Positions 62,839-64,000 of a DNA stretch of 64,000 bases are shown piece after piece. The stretch comes from Oleispirillum sp963678075. Lineage in GTDB: Bacteria > Pseudomonadota > Alphaproteobacteria > Rhodospirillales > Rhodospirillaceae. The position numbers were made by a program, and so were the translations under genes. Under the pieces are notes generated by a model that was not told where the DNA came from, did not search any database, and saw only the letters and a list, made by a program, of their open reading frames with translations. The DNA lies in the NCBI GenBank assembly GCA_963678075.2, contig CAXXPK010000003.1, positions 1 to 64,000 of the forward strand, in the 5' to 3' direction. Every line of letters begins with the position of its first letter. The first letter of the stretch is position 1.

Positions 62839-63597
62839 ATGACCATTTCCACGGACCTTGCCATCTCGGTTTCCGGCCTGACCAAGCACTATGGCACTGT
62901 GTATGCCGTCAACGACATCGACTTCGCGGTGAAACGCGGCACGGTGGTCGGCCTTCTGGGCGGCAACGGCGCTGGAAAGACCACCACCATCAGCATGATC
63001 CTGGGCCTGCGGCTGCCGACAAGGGGAATCGTCCGGGCGCTGGGCCACGACATGACCGGCGCCGACCGCTACGCGGCGCTGCCGCGCATGAATCTGGTCT
63101 CGCCCTACGTCAACCTGCCGCAGCGGCTGACGGTTTATCAAAACCTGAAGGTCTATGCCCTGCTTTACGGTATTCGCGGCGTCAAGGAACGGCTGGAAAT
63201 TCTGATCGACGAACTGCTCCTGGCGCCCTTTCTGAACACCATGGCGCGCAAGCTGTCCTCCCGCCAGAAGACCCGCGTCGCATTGGCCAAGGCCCTGCTC
63301 AACCAGCCGGAGCTTCTGCTCCTTGACGAGCCGACCGCCTCTCTCGACCCCAACACCGGCGACTTCATCTGCGGCTATCTGGAGACCTGCGCGCGGCAAT
63401 CCGGCTGCGCCATCCTGATCGCCTCCCACAACATGCAGGAGGTGGAACGCCTGTGCGCCCGTATCCTGATCATGCGGGGCGGACGCATCCATGCCGAGGG
63501 AACCGTCGCCGAACTGGGCGCTCGCTTCGGGCGCGACACCTTGGAAGAGGTCTTCCTGGACATCGCCCGCGCCCCCGAAACCGAGTCCCGCCAATGA
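62839..63597 (+). CDS. ABC-2 type transporter, ATP-binding subunit
   Basis: A 252-residue ATPase: SVSGLTKHYGTVYAVNDIDF at the start, Walker A GGNGAGKTTTISM, Walker B LLLLDEPTASLDPNTG, and the H loop ASHNMQEVERL. The signature reads LSSRQKTRVALAKALLNQPE; the second position is normally Gly (LSSGQ), so Arg here is unusual. It is coupled to the permease (63594) by a 4-base overlap. This type exports lipids, polysaccharides or drugs; the substrate cannot be told. Confidence 0.9.
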   Translation: MTISTDLAISVSGLTKHYGTVYAVNDIDFAVKRGTVVGLLGGNGAGKTTTISMILGLRLPTRGIVRALGHDMTGADRYAALPRMNLVSPYVNLPQRLTVYQNLKVYALLYGIRGVKERLEILIDELLLAPFLNTMARKLSSRQKTRVALAKALLNQPELLLLDEPTASLDPNTGDFICGYLETCARQSGCAILIASHNMQEVERLCARILIMRGGRIHAEGTVAELGARFGRDTLEEVFLDIARAPETESRQ

Positions 63598-64000
63598 CCG
63601 CCCCCTTCGACCCCAGCGCCGAACTGGCGCAAAGCGCCTTTGCCGGGCGCCGCCTGTGCGCCATTTTGCTGCGGCATCTCTACGTGATGCGGACCTCGTG
63701 GCCGCGCATCATCGAAATGGCCTATTGGCCGACCATGCAGATGATTCTGTGGAGCTTCACCAGCCAGTTCTTTCGCGGTCATTCCTCGTGGGTGGCGCAG
63801 GCCGCCGGAGTTCTGGTCGGCGCGGTCCTGCATTAGGGAGGTCCTGAACCGTTCCCACATGGGCTTCGCCTTCTCGTTCATCGAGGAAATCTGGTCGCGC
63901 AACCTGGGGCATCTCTACATCACGCCGCTGCGGCCGTACGAGCACGTCTTCGCGGTAGCAACGATGAGCCTGATCCGCACCCTGATCGGCCTGTTCCCGC
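63594..64000 (+). pseudogene. ABC-2 type transporter permease, frameshifted, cut by the window edge
   Basis: The ATG at 63594 overlaps the ATPase stop. The first 80 residues end VLVGAVLH, then TAG GGA. The continuation EVLNRSHMGFAFSFIEEIWS, then RNLGHLYITPLRPYEHVF, lies in the next frame, so about one extra base (ATTAGGGAGG, where ATTGGGAGG is expected) disrupts a Trp codon (LHWEVLNRS). The conserved EE-x-W-S-R-N-L loop of ABC-2 permeases is intact. The 3' end is beyond the window. Confidence 0.8.

Noticed and set aside
1..64000. CRISPR array, prophage or integrated conjugative element
   Set aside because: No regularly spaced repeats, cas, phage structural, integrase or conjugation genes were seen.
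1..64000. tRNA or rRNA genes
   Set aside because: I found no cloverleaf-like TTCRANYC-bearing stretch or rRNA core sequence by eye. A covariance-model scan would be decisive.

Overview
The window is a GC-rich alphaproteobacterial chromosome segment, most likely from the Rhodospirillales (Magnetospirillum/Rhodospirillum-like). The evidence is gene content and order: parB-parA-rsmG-mnmG-mnmE, rho-hemJ-hemH-hemE, and pseudouridine-free housekeeping genes such as ppsR-maf-aroE-coaE-dnaQ on either side of a probable replication origin, plus alphaproteobacterial families DUF3576 and DUF1491. Two parS sites and an AT-rich, DnaA-box-like stretch between hemE and ppsR (the position of the Caulobacter origin) place the window at the chromosomal origin.

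Layout. 1-2506: two tandem paralogous porins on the minus strand, the first frameshifted in its signal peptide. 2808-7770: DUF3576 lipoprotein, leuS, lptE, holA. 7834-13120: parB, parA, rsmG, then broken mnmG and mnmE. 13262-17786: ogt, rho, a heme set (hemJ broken, hemH, hemE). 17829-18281: probable oriC. 18282-21896: ppsR, maf, aroE, coaE, dnaQ. 21950-23745: an 846-bp IS5-family element flanked by two gene fragments. 23770-38467: surface-polysaccharide island with three sugar-nucleotide epimerases/reductases, two AsnB-type amidotransferases, a glycosyltransferase, a flippase, a UDP-sugar 2-epimerase, a WlbA-type dehydrogenase, a winged-helix regulator, galE and a nucleotide-sugar dehydrogenase. 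38576-44899: a truncated PAS-GGDEF protein, broken htpX, a DUF1127/MocR pair, a second copy of the IS, a truncated receiver-like protein, a DctP-like periplasmic protein, DUF1491. 45094-52965: a corrin-ring (cobalamin) locus in which every corrin gene is truncated or deleted, interrupted by a J-domain protein, a two-component pair and a DUF1636 protein. 52966-58273: BI-1 protein, broken ABC permease and ATPase, broken tesA, a CobB-type sirtuin, a shortened DMT transporter. 58380-64000: IS relic, hldE, two tandem degenerate EAL-like proteins, and an ABC-2 transporter whose permease is frameshifted and runs off the window.

The dominant theme is gene decay beside intact housekeeping and polysaccharide genes. 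Lesions are of three kinds: single-base indels, often at short homopolymers (porin 1, mnmG, mnmE, receiver protein, cobL, htpX, ABC permeases, tesA); in-frame amber codons (mnmG, hemJ, cobI, ABC permease); and internal deletions of about 14-130 residues that keep the reading frame (mnmE, cobJ twice, cobL, cobL-cobI, cobA, cbiD, PAS-GGDEF, ABC ATPase, DMT transporter). The first class could be partly sequencing error; the other two are hard to explain that way. The pathways hit are tRNA wobble-uridine modification (both MnmE and MnmG), protoporphyrinogen oxidation (HemJ) and cobalamin synthesis.

The polysaccharide island looks functional. Its content (WlbA dehydrogenase, 2-epimerase, nucleotide-sugar dehydrogenase, an AsnB followed by three SDR genes) resembles loci for 2,3-diacetamido uronic acids and their amides, such as the Bordetella O antigen. 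I saw no tRNA or rRNA gene and no CRISPR array.
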